A DNA stretch of 64,000 nt from Candidatus Synechococcus calcipolaris G9. Its GTDB lineage: Bacteria; Cyanobacteriota; Cyanobacteriia; Thermosynechococcales; Thermosynechococcaceae. Shown in pieces: positions 45,404 through 54,647 of the stretch. The notes below the pieces were generated by a model. It was not told the origin of the DNA and made no database searches. It saw only the letters and a list, made by a program, of their open reading frames with translations. The stretch spans positions 706,001-770,000 of the forward strand of contig NZ_JAKKUT010000002.1 of assembly GCF_029582805.1 (NCBI RefSeq), in the 5' to 3' direction. Position numbers and translations under genes: made by a program. Each line of letters starts with the position of its first letter. Within the stretch, counting starts at the first letter, position 1.

Positions 45404-46021
45404 CTAAATCTCGTTAACTGGCTTGGCCGTATCGGCGTTATCGTTGACGGGTGCGGCCGCGCCGATTTTAACCGATTGAGCCTTGCTTGCAAACGCTGTT
45501 CTAGTGGCCCGGGCCAGAATGAATGTTTTGCCAAACGCTCTAAAGGCTCCAGTTTCAGAGAATCGGCATAGATTCATCACATGACGGGCGACCGATAGCT
45601 GACGGGGCACTCCAATCCTTGACCATCGGGCATCGCGGGGCGATAGCTTGGCCTCTAGCAGGTTGGCATAATCCCGCGTACCCACTGTCCGAACCCACTT
45701 ACTAAAATGGGTTTGCGGCTTTGGAACCCAGAGATAGGGATAGGGATCGGGAAGTTTGCGGCCGGTGTTGGGGTTGATCAGTGGTTCTGCTGATCGCTTG
45801 CCTCTGGTAGTCTTCCGGGATGCCAGCGATCGCATGATGATCGCCCGGGCCGGCCGCAGTTGTTGTTTCCGCAGCTTGATCCGATCAGCGGTTCCCTTGA
45901 GCATCTGCCCATATACCCCAACAGTGGTTAACTGCCGGGATGTTCCAGAGCGGGCCCGGGGCTTCATTAATCGGTAGGCTCCCCATTGAACCGTTAACCG
46001 TGTGAATTGTGGCTTAGCCAT
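45404..46021 (-). CDS. Highly basic protein, unknown
   Basis: A 205-residue protein with very many Arg/Lys residues ('LRKQQLRPARAIIMRSLASR') and few acidic ones. A strong GGAGG lies 9 bases before the ATG. No family is recognised. High positive charge suggests nucleic-acid or membrane contact, for example a genome-condensing virion protein, but this is inference. Confidence 0.65.
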   Translation of the reverse strand: MAKPQFTRLTVQWGAYRLMKPRARSGTSRQLTTVGVYGQMLKGTADRIKLRKQQLRPARAIIMRSLASRKTTRGKRSAEPLINPNTGRKLPDPYPYLWVPKPQTHFSKWVRTVGTRDYANLLEAKLSPRDARWSRIGVPRQLSVARHVMNLCRFSETGAFRAFGKTFILARATRTAFASKAQSVKIGAAAPVNDNADTAKPVNEI

Positions 46022-46053
46022 GGTTACTTACCTCCTATAGGTTGATTAAAACC

Positions 46054-46284
46054 CTAAGAGAGATAGGGGGAAGCGGTGATACTGATAGCGGCCCCAGCAC
46101 CATTAAGGGTTACTGGCAGGGTAACGGATAGGGTAGCGGTTAGAGCTTCAAAGTCTACAGCGATCGTCGCATTGTTGGGCCGGTCAGCTTCAGGGATCGC
46201 CAGTTCAAGGCTTTGTAGTTCCCGGATGCACTCTAGAGCTTGACCTTCAAGGCTGGTTGCTGAAGTGGTAATAGCAGCGGCCAT
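46054..46284 (-). CDS. Small Ala/Thr-rich protein, unknown
   Basis: A 76-residue protein: a helical first half ('LEGQALECIRELQSLEL') and a second half of likely beta strands ('ATLSVTLPVTLNGAGAAISI'). The layout is reminiscent of the 102-residue first gene of the train, which also joins a helix to strands. It is unrecognised and could be a small structural subunit. Confidence 0.5.
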   Translation of the reverse strand: MAAAITTSATSLEGQALECIRELQSLELAIPEADRPNNATIAVDFEALTATLSVTLPVTLNGAGAAISITASPYLS

Positions 46285-46428
46285 AGTTAAATCCTATTAA
46301 CTAGATGTTGCCGCAACAATACATTAGCATTGCCTACGTCTCGTTCTGCCGTAATTAACTCACCGGAACCTATACGTTCCTGTGGGTTTCTCACGGGACT
46401 TTCACCCTAAAATTTTGATCAGAATGTT

Positions 46429-46617
46429 TTAAGGATCATCCTCGCTATCCCTATATTTTAGGTAGGACGTTCTTACCCCTTCCAGTTTCCCTTCGCGGCT
46501 TAAAAAGAATAGGGTTAACTCTTGGATCGTTGAGGATTTATTTCTCAGGCTTTGCTCCATTAAAAGATGGATGTCTCTATTTTCTTTTAAGACATTTATT
46601 ATAGTTGTGGACTTCAT
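46429..46617 (-). CDS. Small protein, unknown
   Basis: A 62-residue charged protein ('MKSTTIINVLKENRDIHLLM'). It sits 9 bases after the 215-residue gene on the same strand. Between it and the next gene are 144 bases holding a small hairpin (GGAAC...GTTCC) and no other frame. Existence is supported mainly by position. Confidence 0.45.
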   Translation of the reverse strand: MKSTTIINVLKENRDIHLLMEQSLRNKSSTIQELTLFFLSREGKLEGVRTSYLKYRDSEDDP

Positions 46618-46626
46618 ATCAACCTA

Positions 46627-47274
46627 CTAGACCGTTACCCGGTCAAAGTAGAATTTAGCCTCAATGCTGCCCTTCTTATCATTTATCTGACCCTTGTAAG
46701 GGACTACCCTAACTGTGGTTTTGCCTTCTACTTTGTAATAGGTCATTATTGCAGTTTTTAATATATTTTTGTTGATGTGATTCTTTACAAAGTTCCATAC
46801 TTTATCGGCTTCCGCGTTAGAGAAAGCATTAATTATGCACTTGCTGTTATCCGCAAACTTGACCATAAGGGTATAGTTACCCTTGGTAAATGATGGGAAG
46901 GATAGCCGCCTAGTATCAAAGGCTTTCTTTTCCCAATGGGGAATGGTCAGGCTGTAGTAACCCTTGGGTGATTTATAGATAACTTGAAGTTGTTTAACGG
47001 TCTTGAATGTGTGTTGCCAGCGGTCAGGGATAACTAGCGGGTCATTCAAGTTACCACTGGCTTTAATCAAGACATAGAACAGCCAAAACCTAAGGACTAG
47101 CTTTATAGCTGAATCCGTACTATCTACCATTAACGCTATTTTCAAAAATTTGTATTTTCTTGATGGGTTTCTATTTTGCTTAAAATACTTAATCACAGCT
47201 ATATTGTGGAGTAATTTTAGAATCCTCCTAAGATACCGCCATGATTTAGTTTTGCTTACCGCTTCATTAGCCAT
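46627..47274 (-). CDS. Membrane-associated basic protein, unknown
   Basis: A 215-residue lysine-rich protein with one clear hydrophobic segment ('LVLRFWLFYVLIKASG', about residues 58-73). The C-terminal part of ~140 residues is probably beta-rich (repeated 'KGYYSLTIP', 'KGNYTLMVKF', 'YYKVEGKTTVRVV'). It starts 2 bases after the stop of the 640-residue gene and lies in an AT-rich stretch unlike its proline-rich neighbours. No family is recognised. Confidence 0.65.
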   Translation of the reverse strand: MANEAVSKTKSWRYLRRILKLLHNIAVIKYFKQNRNPSRKYKFLKIALMVDSTDSAIKLVLRFWLFYVLIKASGNLNDPLVIPDRWQHTFKTVKQLQVIYKSPKGYYSLTIPHWEKKAFDTRRLSFPSFTKGNYTLMVKFADNSKCIINAFSNAEADKVWNFVKNHINKNILKTAIMTYYKVEGKTTVRVVPYKGQINDKKGSIEAKFYFDRVTV

Positions 47275-47276
47275 AG

Positions 47277-49199
47277 TTAGCCATTCTCTAGATCGTCAGT
47301 CTCATTAATTATTTCTAGCCGTTCATTTTCTTGGATCACTTTATCGTATGTTTCCTTAGCAGCTTTATTTAAGCCGTCTACTTCTTTAATAAACTCTTTT
47401 CTATAGTCATTTAACCTACCTACTTCATCCTTGACCGTGTTAATATCTGCCAGAATCGCATTTAATGAATTGAGATGATAATAGGCATTGTTTAATTTCA
47501 TCTCTATTTGTTCATAGAACTTAGTTTCCTTGGGCCTTGGATCATAGGCATCTTCAGGTAATACCCCATGCTCAATCAGGGCGTTAGCCACTTCATTGTT
47601 ACTATCTGCCATGTAGGTTAAAAGATTGCTGATTGAGTAGTAAATAGAGATCACGCTGTTTCTAACGTTTCTGGCAACCATGATCACCCTGTTTAGTTGA
47701 TGCCACGTTTCTAACGTACCCTCCCAGACTTCTTCCCCTAGAATCGTTTTCATCATTGCCGTTGTGGTTTGGCTCAATATTTGTCCAACTGATACGGTAT
47801 TTCCATTCTCATCCTGTGGTTGCCAGCCTGGGATTCTTAGGGCGTTGTCTACGATCATCGTTAGGCTATAGCCGATATTTTTAGAGAGCATTGCAGCATT
47901 GTGCAAACTTGTGGCGAAGGTCATCCAGTTAATCACGCGATCAAAACGTAGGGTAACGCTAATTTTTTTGATAAATTCCGAGGCCTTCTTTAATCCCGTC
48001 ATGATCGCGCTACCTTGACGGTTGCTTGTCATGGTCACGTCTACGGCATTATGAGCCATCCGGGTAAATTCTTGGCCGCCGGGGCTAACATCTGTGACCG
48101 CTTGGGGGAATTTATGGAGGCCCGATCTAAAAGCTGCCCATCCTCCGATCGCGGTGATCATGCCTACGATCCCTATTACTTGGATCTGATTAACATTTTG
48201 ATCATCTGGGGCCATCTGTTCGATAGCTGCCTTTGTCTGATTTTCAGGATGAACGACAGCTATATGATCCTCATTGAAAATCGTGCCGCCGCCTAGTAAT
48301 TCGTAGGTTTTCCGGGAATAATCGCCCGGTTCAATTAATGCCCATTGTGCCGTTTGGTTGAATTGCTGAATTGTGCCTTGGGGAACTGACCCGGCGGCCA
48401 CTTGAAATTGATGGCTTTGTAGCTGCCGATTACCGCTAGAGCCTGTAACGTAGGGTAACTGAACATTTTCTAAAATTTGTTGGGGTTGCTGTTGGGTTTC
48501 AGGGTCTTCTTTATTCAAGGCCTCCAGAATTTTGTTTAGGAGGGTCATTATTAAACCGTAGGGGCCTAGCTCAAACCTACACGCGCTTGCTGAGTTTGTT
48601 GGATTTTCCGGGCCGGGGGTGAATTGATAATTTGGGTTGGGGCTAGGGTTGGGGTTATCTTGGCCTTGCGGGTTGGGGTCAGTGGTAGACGTGACCCCTT
48701 CGCCCGGTACGGGGCTAGTTATTGGTAATGGTTGGGGTTGGGGGGATGGTTGCCGGGATGTGCCAGAATTTTCAGCGGCCGCCGGGATGGGGTCAGGATT
48801 GCTAGGGGTGACAGTTTCAACCGGCGGATCACCTAATGGCTGATCGGGATTAAACGGATTGGGGCTGGCCGGGCTATGGGGTGAATGGGTCGTGTTGGGG
48901 TTGTATTCCGGTGGATTGTTGGGGTACGCCGGATCATGGGGCCTTTCTGGGTTAGGGGAGGATGGCCAGGCCGGCGGGTTTGCATCGCCTGGAATTGGTA
49001 CGGGCCGATTATTGGGGCCGGCCGGCGGTACGGGATTATTAGGGTTGGCCGCCGGTGCTTCTGGCCGGCGGCCGGGTTTGGGGACTGGCCGGGGTAGCTC
49101 CAGGAGATGGCCTAGGGGTTGGGGGTTTGGGGCGTGTTGGGATGGGTGTACCATCGCTAACCCGCTGTAAAGAGAAGTTGTAATTACTAAATCTGACAT
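47277..49199 (-). CDS. Large proline-rich membrane protein, unknown
   Basis: About 640 residues from the ATG at 49199; ATGs at 49301, 49238 and 49154 are also in frame and none has a strong ribosome site. Residues ~20-200 are a proline/asparagine-rich linker (NPNNPVPPAGPNNRPVPIPG). A folded region with hydrophobic segment 'VIGIVGMITAIGGWAAF' and long helices follows, ending in a coiled coil (EVGRLNDYRKEFIKEVDGL). The pattern suggests an extended surface or adsorption protein anchored at its C-terminal half. It overlaps the upstream gene by up to 160 bases in another frame. Confidence 0.65.
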   Translation of the reverse strand: MSDLVITTSLYSGLAMVHPSQHAPNPQPLGHLLELPRPVPKPGRRPEAPAANPNNPVPPAGPNNRPVPIPGDANPPAWPSSPNPERPHDPAYPNNPPEYNPNTTHSPHSPASPNPFNPDQPLGDPPVETVTPSNPDPIPAAAENSGTSRQPSPQPQPLPITSPVPGEGVTSTTDPNPQGQDNPNPSPNPNYQFTPGPENPTNSASACRFELGPYGLIMTLLNKILEALNKEDPETQQQPQQILENVQLPYVTGSSGNRQLQSHQFQVAAGSVPQGTIQQFNQTAQWALIEPGDYSRKTYELLGGGTIFNEDHIAVVHPENQTKAAIEQMAPDDQNVNQIQVIGIVGMITAIGGWAAFRSGLHKFPQAVTDVSPGGQEFTRMAHNAVDVTMTSNRQGSAIMTGLKKASEFIKKISVTLRFDRVINWMTFATSLHNAAMLSKNIGYSLTMIVDNALRIPGWQPQDENGNTVSVGQILSQTTTAMMKTILGEEVWEGTLETWHQLNRVIMVARNVRNSVISIYYSISNLLTYMADSNNEVANALIEHGVLPEDAYDPRPKETKFYEQIEMKLNNAYYHLNSLNAILADINTVKDEVGRLNDYRKEFIKEVDGLNKAAKETYDKVIQENERLEIINETDDLENG

Positions 49200-49947
49200 T
49201 AGACGTATATCCGCTGGATGGAAAAACTTCCGATCCATTACCAGATGCTCCAACGGGTTTGATAAACAATCGTTGTCGCTCACTATCACCGCTTTGGCCA
49301 TTGCTGTAGATGGCAATGGTGAACGGGCCGGTTACTGTGCCTAATTCATAATCAGTAAAAGATTGATTGCTATAGCTACACCAATAGGGACAAGTGGCCC
49401 GCCTAAGACTTCCCGTAAACCTGATCCTAACCACAGTGCCAGGGCTAACTGGATAGTCCCACACCGGCCCCTTCCATGCTGGATTGCTAGGCATGGGGGA
49501 ATCATAGGGAGTTTCATACCCGGCCGGTGTGCCACCGCCTGGAGGGGGTAGCCATGGGTACGGGTAGAAGGTAGGCAATCCAAATGGTTCCCTGATCTTG
49601 GCCGCGATCGCTTCTTGGGCCCCCAAAGCGGCGGCCACCCCATCCCTTGCTTGACCTGGAACCTTGGGTAATCTATCGGCAAGATCAACCGCCGTTAAGC
49701 CGGCCCCTAGTATGGGAACGGCTTTACCTCCTAATCCGCTTGGAACTCTAGGCCTAGGAATTTTAGGGAATTTTGGCTTAGGTACTAGCGGCCGGGTTTG
49801 GGGCGTAGGGTTGGGATGGGGGGCCGGTGGCTGGCCCGGGCCATTACCCAAGTCAACTAGGGGGCGTGTTGCGGCCTCTTGGATCTGTTGCTGCCTTAGG
49901 GCCTCTTTGTACGCTTCGGCCGCTGGAACTAGATGGGGGGGAATCAA
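49039..49947 (-). CDS. Proline-rich protein with beta domain, unknown
   Basis: A 302-residue protein from TTG at 49947. Proline-rich arms at both ends (about 40-80 and 265-302) flank a central beta-rich domain with 'VVRIRFTGSLRRATCPYWCSY' and 'DYELGTVTGPFTIAIYSNGQ'. Two cysteines in CPYWC could form a disulphide. Its last ~50 codons overlap the start of the larger proline-rich gene in another frame. A role as a minor virion or adhesion protein is possible; no family is recognised. Confidence 0.6.
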   Translation of the reverse strand: MIPPHLVPAAEAYKEALRQQQIQEAATRPLVDLGNGPGQPPAPHPNPTPQTRPLVPKPKFPKIPRPRVPSGLGGKAVPILGAGLTAVDLADRLPKVPGQARDGVAAALGAQEAIAAKIREPFGLPTFYPYPWLPPPGGGTPAGYETPYDSPMPSNPAWKGPVWDYPVSPGTVVRIRFTGSLRRATCPYWCSYSNQSFTDYELGTVTGPFTIAIYSNGQSGDSERQRLFIKPVGASGNGSEVFPSSGYTSNVRFSNYNFSLQRVSDGTPIPTRPKPPTPRPSPGATPASPQTRPPARSTGGQP

Positions 49948-49957
49948 TTACCCTTAC

Positions 49958-50266
49958 CTAGTTTGATGTGTAGGTAGTAGGTAATGCTGTGGCTGACAGT
50001 TCCCCTACCCCATTACTCCAGATTTTTCCCTGACCGCGCCAACCAGCAACCAAGGGGAGATATAGGACGATCGCTAAACGTTCTGGGTTGGTTGATTGAT
50101 TTTCAAAAAACACGCTTTGCACGTTTGCCGCCCGCGCCGCTTGACCTGGGGCCACTACGATTGTGGCCGATGGGTTGACCTCAGCTAGGGCCGATGCTGC
50201 CCAAGCGGCAAGTTCTTCCAGGGTATTTACATTTGATGGAATATTTGCGGTGGTAAAAGCGGTCAT
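49958..50266 (-). CDS. First gene of the leftward train, small unknown protein
   Basis: A 102-residue protein: an N-terminal helix ('TLEELAAWAASALAEVNPSA') and then strands ('ATIVVAPGQAARAANVQSVF', 'RLAIVLYLPLVAG'). A GAGG ribosome site precedes the ATG. As first gene of the right-hand train it lies about 110 bases from the right att repeat. Size and strand content could suit a capsid or other structural subunit, but nothing proves it. Confidence 0.6.
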   Translation of the reverse strand: MTAFTTANIPSNVNTLEELAAWAASALAEVNPSATIVVAPGQAARAANVQSVFFENQSTNPERLAIVLYLPLVAGWRGQGKIWSNGVGELSATALPTTYTSN

Positions 50267-50304
50267 GAAAAAACCTCAGAAATATAATGGGATGGGGTTT
50301 GAAT

Positions 50305-50323
50305 TTAGGCTGTAATTTAGGCT
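50305..50323 (+). repeat. Paired TTAGGCT motifs, right end
   Basis: TTAGGCT at 50305-50311 and 50317-50323, the same 12-base spacing as the pair at 37951-37969. Surrounding bases are also similar (TTTAGGCTG...TTTAGGCTAA). They lie 55-73 bases inside the right att repeat. Confidence 0.6.
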
Positions 50324-50377
50324 AAATTGGACTGACAAGCCCTAGATAAGCCTGTAGGTAGGTTTGACACGGATTGG

Positions 50378-50394
50378 GCATGGGGATGATGTAG
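50378..50394 (+). repeat. attR core (17-bp direct repeat)
   Basis: This second copy of GGCATGGGGATGATGTA is followed by G, completing TAG. It would encode the same Gly-Met-Gly-Met-Met-stop end as groEL, though no groEL body precedes it here. This is expected if the element recombined into the groEL 3' end. Confidence 0.88.
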
Positions 50395-50547
50395 CCCTCG
50401 TCCTTTAACCACTTCTGTACTTTAGGCTTGGCTACCGTTACCCAGAAAATGTCTACAATTCAGACAGGTTAGACAGGGGTAATGATGGGTCAAGCCTATT
50501 TTATTTATTTCTGGTAGCTTTACGACTTTCTGGCTAGGGGTAGTATT

Positions 50548-52179
50548 TTGGCAGACACGATTCAACAGGGCGACATTCAACAGGAAGTAGAACGGCGGCG
50601 TAATTTTGCCATTATTTCCCACCCCGATGCGGGGAAAACAACCCTAACGGAAAAACTCCTCCTCTACGGTGGGGCTATCCACGAAGCAGGGGCCGTTAAG
50701 GCGCGCCGAGCCCAACGCCATGCCACCTCTGACTGGATGGAGATGGAACAGCAACGGGGGATTTCCATTACCTCGACGGTGTTGCAATTTAATTATTTGG
50801 GGTATCAGATTAATCTCCTGGATACCCCTGGCCACCAAGATTTTAGTGAAGATACCTATCGCACCCTAGCGGCAGCGGATAATGCGGTGATGCTGGTGGA
50901 TGCGGCCAAGGGCCTAGAACCCCAAACTCGCAAGCTCTTTGAAGTATGTAAGTTGCGGGGATTGCCCATTTTCACGTTTATTAACAAGTTGGATCGCCCA
51001 GGACGCGACCCCCTAGAATTGATTGACGAAATTGAACAGGAACTCGGACTACAAACCTATCCAGTGAATTGGCCCCTGGGTATGGGCGATCGCTTTCGCG
51101 GGATTTACGATCGCCTGCGCCAAGAATTTCACCTATTTGAACGGACTGCCCATGGTAAACGGGAAGTGGAGGAAACCATTATTCCCCTGGGGGATGGGCA
51201 ACTGGATGCCTACCTTGAGACCCATCAGTTTGAGTACCATCAACTCAAGGATGAAATTGAACTCCTTGATGGAGTGGGTGAGTCCCTAGATTTAGAGCAA
51301 ATCCACCAAGGCAAGATGACCCCAGTCTTTTTCGGGAGTGCCATGACCAATTTTGGCGTGAAGATTTTCTTAGAGCATTTCCTTACCTATGCCCTAAAAC
51401 CCATTGCCTACCAAAGTAATCGCGGCAAAGTCTCCCCCACAGAAGAAAACTTCAGCGGCTTTGTTTTCAAACTACAAGCAAATATGGATCCCAAACACCG
51501 CGATCGCGTTGCCTTTGTCCGGGTTTGTACGGGCAAGTTTGAAAAAGATATGACCGTATCCCATGCCCGCACCGGCAAAACCCTGCGACTCTCCCACCCC
51601 CAAAAGCTCTTTGCCCAGGGCCGTGAATCCCTGGAAACCGCCTATGCCGGGGATGTGATTGGCTTAAATAATCCGGGAATGTTTGCCATTGGGGATACCC
51701 TCTACGTTGGTTCAAAACTTGAGTACGAAGGGATTCCCTGCTTCTCGCCGGAACTGTTTGCCCACCTACGAAACCCTAACCCCTCCAAGTTTAAGCAATT
51801 CCAAAAAGGAGTCTCAGAACTACGGGAGGAAGGAGCAGTACAAATTATGTATTCCGTGGATGAAGCGAAACGGGATCCGATTTTAGCCGCTGTTGGACAA
51901 CTCCAATTTGAGGTGGTGCAATTTAGGCTTTTAAGTGAATACGGGGTAGAGACTCGTTTAGATACCTTACCCTATACCGTTGCTCGTTGGGTACTGGATG
52001 GCTGGCCGGCCCTAGAGGCGGCGGGGCGGATATTTAATGCCATTACGGTCAAAGACAGTTGGGATCGACCGGTGTTGCTCTTTAAGAATGATTGGAATGT
52101 GCAGCAGGCGATCGCCGATCATCCCAAACTACGCTTGAGTACCATTGCTCCCCTAACCCAGGCAGTTTCAACTAAATGA
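50548..52179 (+). CDS. prfC: Peptide chain release factor 3
   Basis: A 543-residue translational GTPase that recycles RF1/RF2. G motifs: '[14 protein letters not shown]', '[14 protein letters not shown]', 'DTPGHQDF' and '[10 protein letters not shown]'. The start appears to be TTG at 50548, with GGGG upstream, since no ATG precedes the conserved '[16 protein letters not shown]'. It lies just outside the element's right att repeat and converges on the broken carbonic anhydrase gene. Confidence 0.95.
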   Translation: MADTIQQGDIQQEVERRRNFAIISHPDAGKTTLTEKLLLYGGAIHEAGAVKARRAQRHATSDWMEMEQQRGISITSTVLQFNYLGYQINLLDTPGHQDFSEDTYRTLAAADNAVMLVDAAKGLEPQTRKLFEVCKLRGLPIFTFINKLDRPGRDPLELIDEIEQELGLQTYPVNWPLGMGDRFRGIYDRLRQEFHLFERTAHGKREVEETIIPLGDGQLDAYLETHQFEYHQLKDEIELLDGVGESLDLEQIHQGKMTPVFFGSAMTNFGVKIFLEHFLTYALKPIAYQSNRGKVSPTEENFSGFVFKLQANMDPKHRDRVAFVRVCTGKFEKDMTVSHARTGKTLRLSHPQKLFAQGRESLETAYAGDVIGLNNPGMFAIGDTLYVGSKLEYEGIPCFSPELFAHLRNPNPSKFKQFQKGVSELREEGAVQIMYSVDEAKRDPILAAVGQLQFEVVQFRLLSEYGVETRLDTLPYTVARWVLDGWPALEAAGRIFNAITVKDSWDRPVLLFKNDWNVQQAIADHPKLRLSTIAPLTQAVSTK

Positions 52180-52847
52180 AATCAACCACCCCAGTATGTA
52201 GGTCATAGTAGGCACCAACAACTTTGATCCGGTTATCTTGGGCCATGGAATTGATGATTGAAGATGACTTTAATTGCTCCATTTGATAGCGAATATTTGC
52301 CTTGATTGCCTTCTCTAAAGAATCCTCAGTTTGAAGATGGATATCTTGAATACCAGGACGAATAACATCCAGTAAACTACCGATCGTGCCTGGAACTGGA
52401 GCATCTCGCAGGGCTGCATAGACTGCCCCACAACTCCCATGCCCCAAAACCAAAATGACTTTCGTCCTGAGGACAGCCGTACTGAATTCCAGACTGGCGA
52501 TTTCTATTACCCGCCACCCGACAGACAAAGAGATCTCCTAGGCCTTGATCAAAAATAATTTCTGAGGGAACCCGTGAATCAGCACAACCCAAAATTGCCG
52601 CAAAGGGTTCTTGTCCTTGGGCCACTTCAACTAGTCGAGTCGTGGTTTGATTCGGATTTTGGCTTCGATTGTTAACAAATCGTTTGTTACCCTCTACCAA
52701 TCGATCTAGGGCCTGATCTGGAGTTAAATTGCTGGTCTCTATTCCTGATCCTGACTCTGCCCTGAGGCCCTTAGAAATGGATTGGTGCAGGCCAATGGAT
52801 AATGCTCCCGCAGTCAAAGCTAGGACATTACGCCGTGAGATAACCAT
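52172..52847 (-). pseudogene. Beta-carbonic anhydrase with Tat signal, frameshifted
   Basis: The first frame (from ATG 52847) gives a twin-arginine signal 'MVISRRNVLALTAGALSIG' and the first zinc ligand motif 'ILGCADSRVP'. The frame is lost near 52504-52512, just after 'FVCRVAGN'. The next frame continues with 'VIEIASLEF', the second ligands in 'VLGHGSCGAV', and the rest of the fold to the stop at 52172. All zinc ligands (Cys, His, Cys) exist across the two frames. A small indel explains the break: either a recent pseudogene or a sequencing error. Confidence 0.8.
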
Positions 52848-52966
52848 TGATTTGCTCTCTGTTGAGGTAAGTGGAAAATCATGTCTGATCTTACCATTAC
52901 TTACCTTTTGGGGTGCTTACCCTTTGGAGTAGAAAGGAAGGTTAAAACACGAATTGAAAATAATAA

Positions 52967-53040
<74 letters not shown>

Positions 53041-53131
53041 TTACCTCGTAGATTTACTACTATACATCACAATCTGGATGTTCTGCAAATTGTAAAAATA
53101 TTTTCTTGGCATATTTTTAGAATATCTAAAG

Positions 53132-53168
53132 AAAAAACCAGAGGAAAACCCCTAAAAGCTTCTCTGGG
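53132..53168 (-). terminator. Likely psbK terminator
   Basis: On the minus strand CCAGAG pairs with CTCTGG, with inner sequence between, followed by a TTTTTTC run. It begins about 63 bases after the psbK stop. Confidence 0.6.
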
Positions 53169-53230
53169 ATAGCATTCTAGGGGCGACTCTTCGGGTTAAA
53201 AATGGAGTTTGAAGACGTTATTGCAAGACC

Positions 53231-53368
53231 TTAGCGGAAACCAACGGCGGCCTGCCACACAAAGGCGAGGGCCAGGAATAATAGGGGAATGACGGGTAAA
53301 ACATCCACCAGGGGATCAAAGATCGAATAGGCTTCGGGTAGCTTTGCTAAAAGAACTATTGCTTCCAT
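53231..53368 (-). CDS. psbK: Photosystem II protein PsbK
   Basis: A 45-residue precursor '[20 protein letters not shown]' continuing with '[20 protein letters not shown]' and ending in 'AVGFR'. The mature part from '[20 protein letters not shown]' is nearly invariant in cyanobacteria and plastids. It is a one-helix thylakoid subunit that stabilises the photosystem II core. Confidence 0.96.
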   Translation of the reverse strand: MEAIVLLAKLPEAYSIFDPLVDVLPVIPLLFLALAFVWQAAVGFR

Positions 53369-53459
53369 AAAATTTTATTTCCTTCAATCAGCGATCGCAA
53401 CATAACTGAGAAAAATATTAACATGGCCTTGAATCAAAAGGTTCAATGGGATATTCAAC

Positions 53460-54647
53460 TTACGACTGAGACAGACGTTTTTGAGGGCTACTACCTAACA
53501 ATTCATGGGCCTGATCCAAAATATCAAGAATGCGATCGCCCTGGGGATTTCCCTGCAAGCAGGTTTTTAACTCAAGTTCTACCTCTTTAACTTGAGCCGC
53601 ATTTTGCCCCGGAAACCAATGTCCCCCATTCCCCAGGAGGTTGTAGCGCATCCGGGCATAGTCCACTAGATCGTAGGCTTGGACTAGGTTCCACAACCAG
53701 AGAATCGTCGGGATATTGATGTGGCTTGGGGTCTCCTCGTGGCGGGGTAAGCCCAGGTTCCATGTGTGGTACCAGTCCGCTCCCAAGGCAGCAATGGCAG
53801 CCCCTTCCAAGCGATCTAAAATTGGCGGCAAAAGGCTTGGGGCCTGCTCCAGCAAAGCTAAGGTTTTCAGGTGTTCCTCAAAATCATCGGGCCGGGCCGC
53901 CCCTAAGCTCAGGGTATGAACCTGGGGGTGGGACAGGCAAAATAAATCATTGAAGATCATGGGACTAAGGGGGGCGCAGAGCTTGATTAACTTCTCAGGG
54001 GGTTGGTAGAGCATACCCCCCTTATCCGAGGGGCTAATAATAAAGACCCCCATATCGTGCTTCCGGGCCGCTTCAATGGCGGGCCAGTTGTTTTGGTTAA
54101 TGTAGTACCAGTGCAAATTAATGTAATCAAATTCATCCGTGGCGATCGCCGCCAAGAGAACCTCTAGGGGGCCGTGGGTGGAAAATCCAATGTGGCGCAC
54201 CTTGCCATCTTTTTGCCATTGGCGGGCCAGGGCCATACAACCGCCCGGCCGTAGGGTTTGGTCAAGGTGATCAAGGGTATTAATCCCATGGATGCCCAAC
54301 AGATCAATATAATCTAGACCCAAATAACCAAAAGACCGATCAAAATTCTCCCGAAACTCTTGGGCCGTCGGTCGCGGGCCAACCTTTGTTTGAATAATGA
54401 GCTTTTCTCGCGGAAGTTGAGGTAAAATCTGCCCCAATTGCAGTTCGGAGGTGCCATAACCTCGGGCCGTTTCAATGTGATTAATGCCCAGATCAAGGGC
54501 ACGGCGAATCGTCGCTTCTAGGTTAGCCTGGTTATCCCTAGGAATCTGTGACCAAGGAGTATCTTGCCATTGATATTGATAACGCATTCCCCCACAGGAA
54601 AATACGGGCATGGCCAGGTTGGTGCGTCCAAATCGTCGGTATTGCAT
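53460..54647 (-). CDS. Aldo/keto reductase
   Basis: A 395-residue AKR-family protein. N-terminal barrel motifs: 'MQYRRFGRTNLAMPVFSCGG', 'INHIETARGYGTSELQLG' (Tyr) and 'EKLIIQTKVGPR' (Lys), then 'DYIDLLGIHGIN' (His). The usual barrel is followed by ~90 extra residues forming a helical C-terminus with 'DLVDYARMRYNLL'. NADPH-dependent reduction of carbonyls is expected; the substrate is unknown. Confidence 0.88.
   Translation of the reverse strand: MQYRRFGRTNLAMPVFSCGGMRYQYQWQDTPWSQIPRDNQANLEATIRRALDLGINHIETARGYGTSELQLGQILPQLPREKLIIQTKVGPRPTAQEFRENFDRSFGYLGLDYIDLLGIHGINTLDHLDQTLRPGGCMALARQWQKDGKVRHIGFSTHGPLEVLLAAIATDEFDYINLHWYYINQNNWPAIEAARKHDMGVFIISPSDKGGMLYQPPEKLIKLCAPLSPMIFNDLFCLSHPQVHTLSLGAARPDDFEEHLKTLALLEQAPSLLPPILDRLEGAAIAALGADWYHTWNLGLPRHEETPSHINIPTILWLWNLVQAYDLVDYARMRYNLLGNGGHWFPGQNAAQVKEVELELKTCLQGNPQGDRILDILDQAHELLGSSPQKRLSQS

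Noticed and set aside
45106-45534. Longer version (142 residues) of the small beta-rich gene
   Set aside because: The first 45 codons overlap the end of the basic 205-residue gene. The ATG at 45399, just after that gene's stop, is a better start.
48637-49170. Plus-strand Gly-rich frames opposite the proline-rich genes
   Set aside because: They are mirror images of C-rich proline codons and have no independent support.
50281-50400. tRNA gene at the right end of the groEL element
   Set aside because: No cloverleaf could be formed near 50280-50400 or 37810-37970. The att core lies in groEL instead.
52172-52847. Programmed frameshift in the carbonic anhydrase
   Set aside because: No slippery heptamer or downstream structure is evident, and beta-carbonic anhydrases are not known to use recoding.
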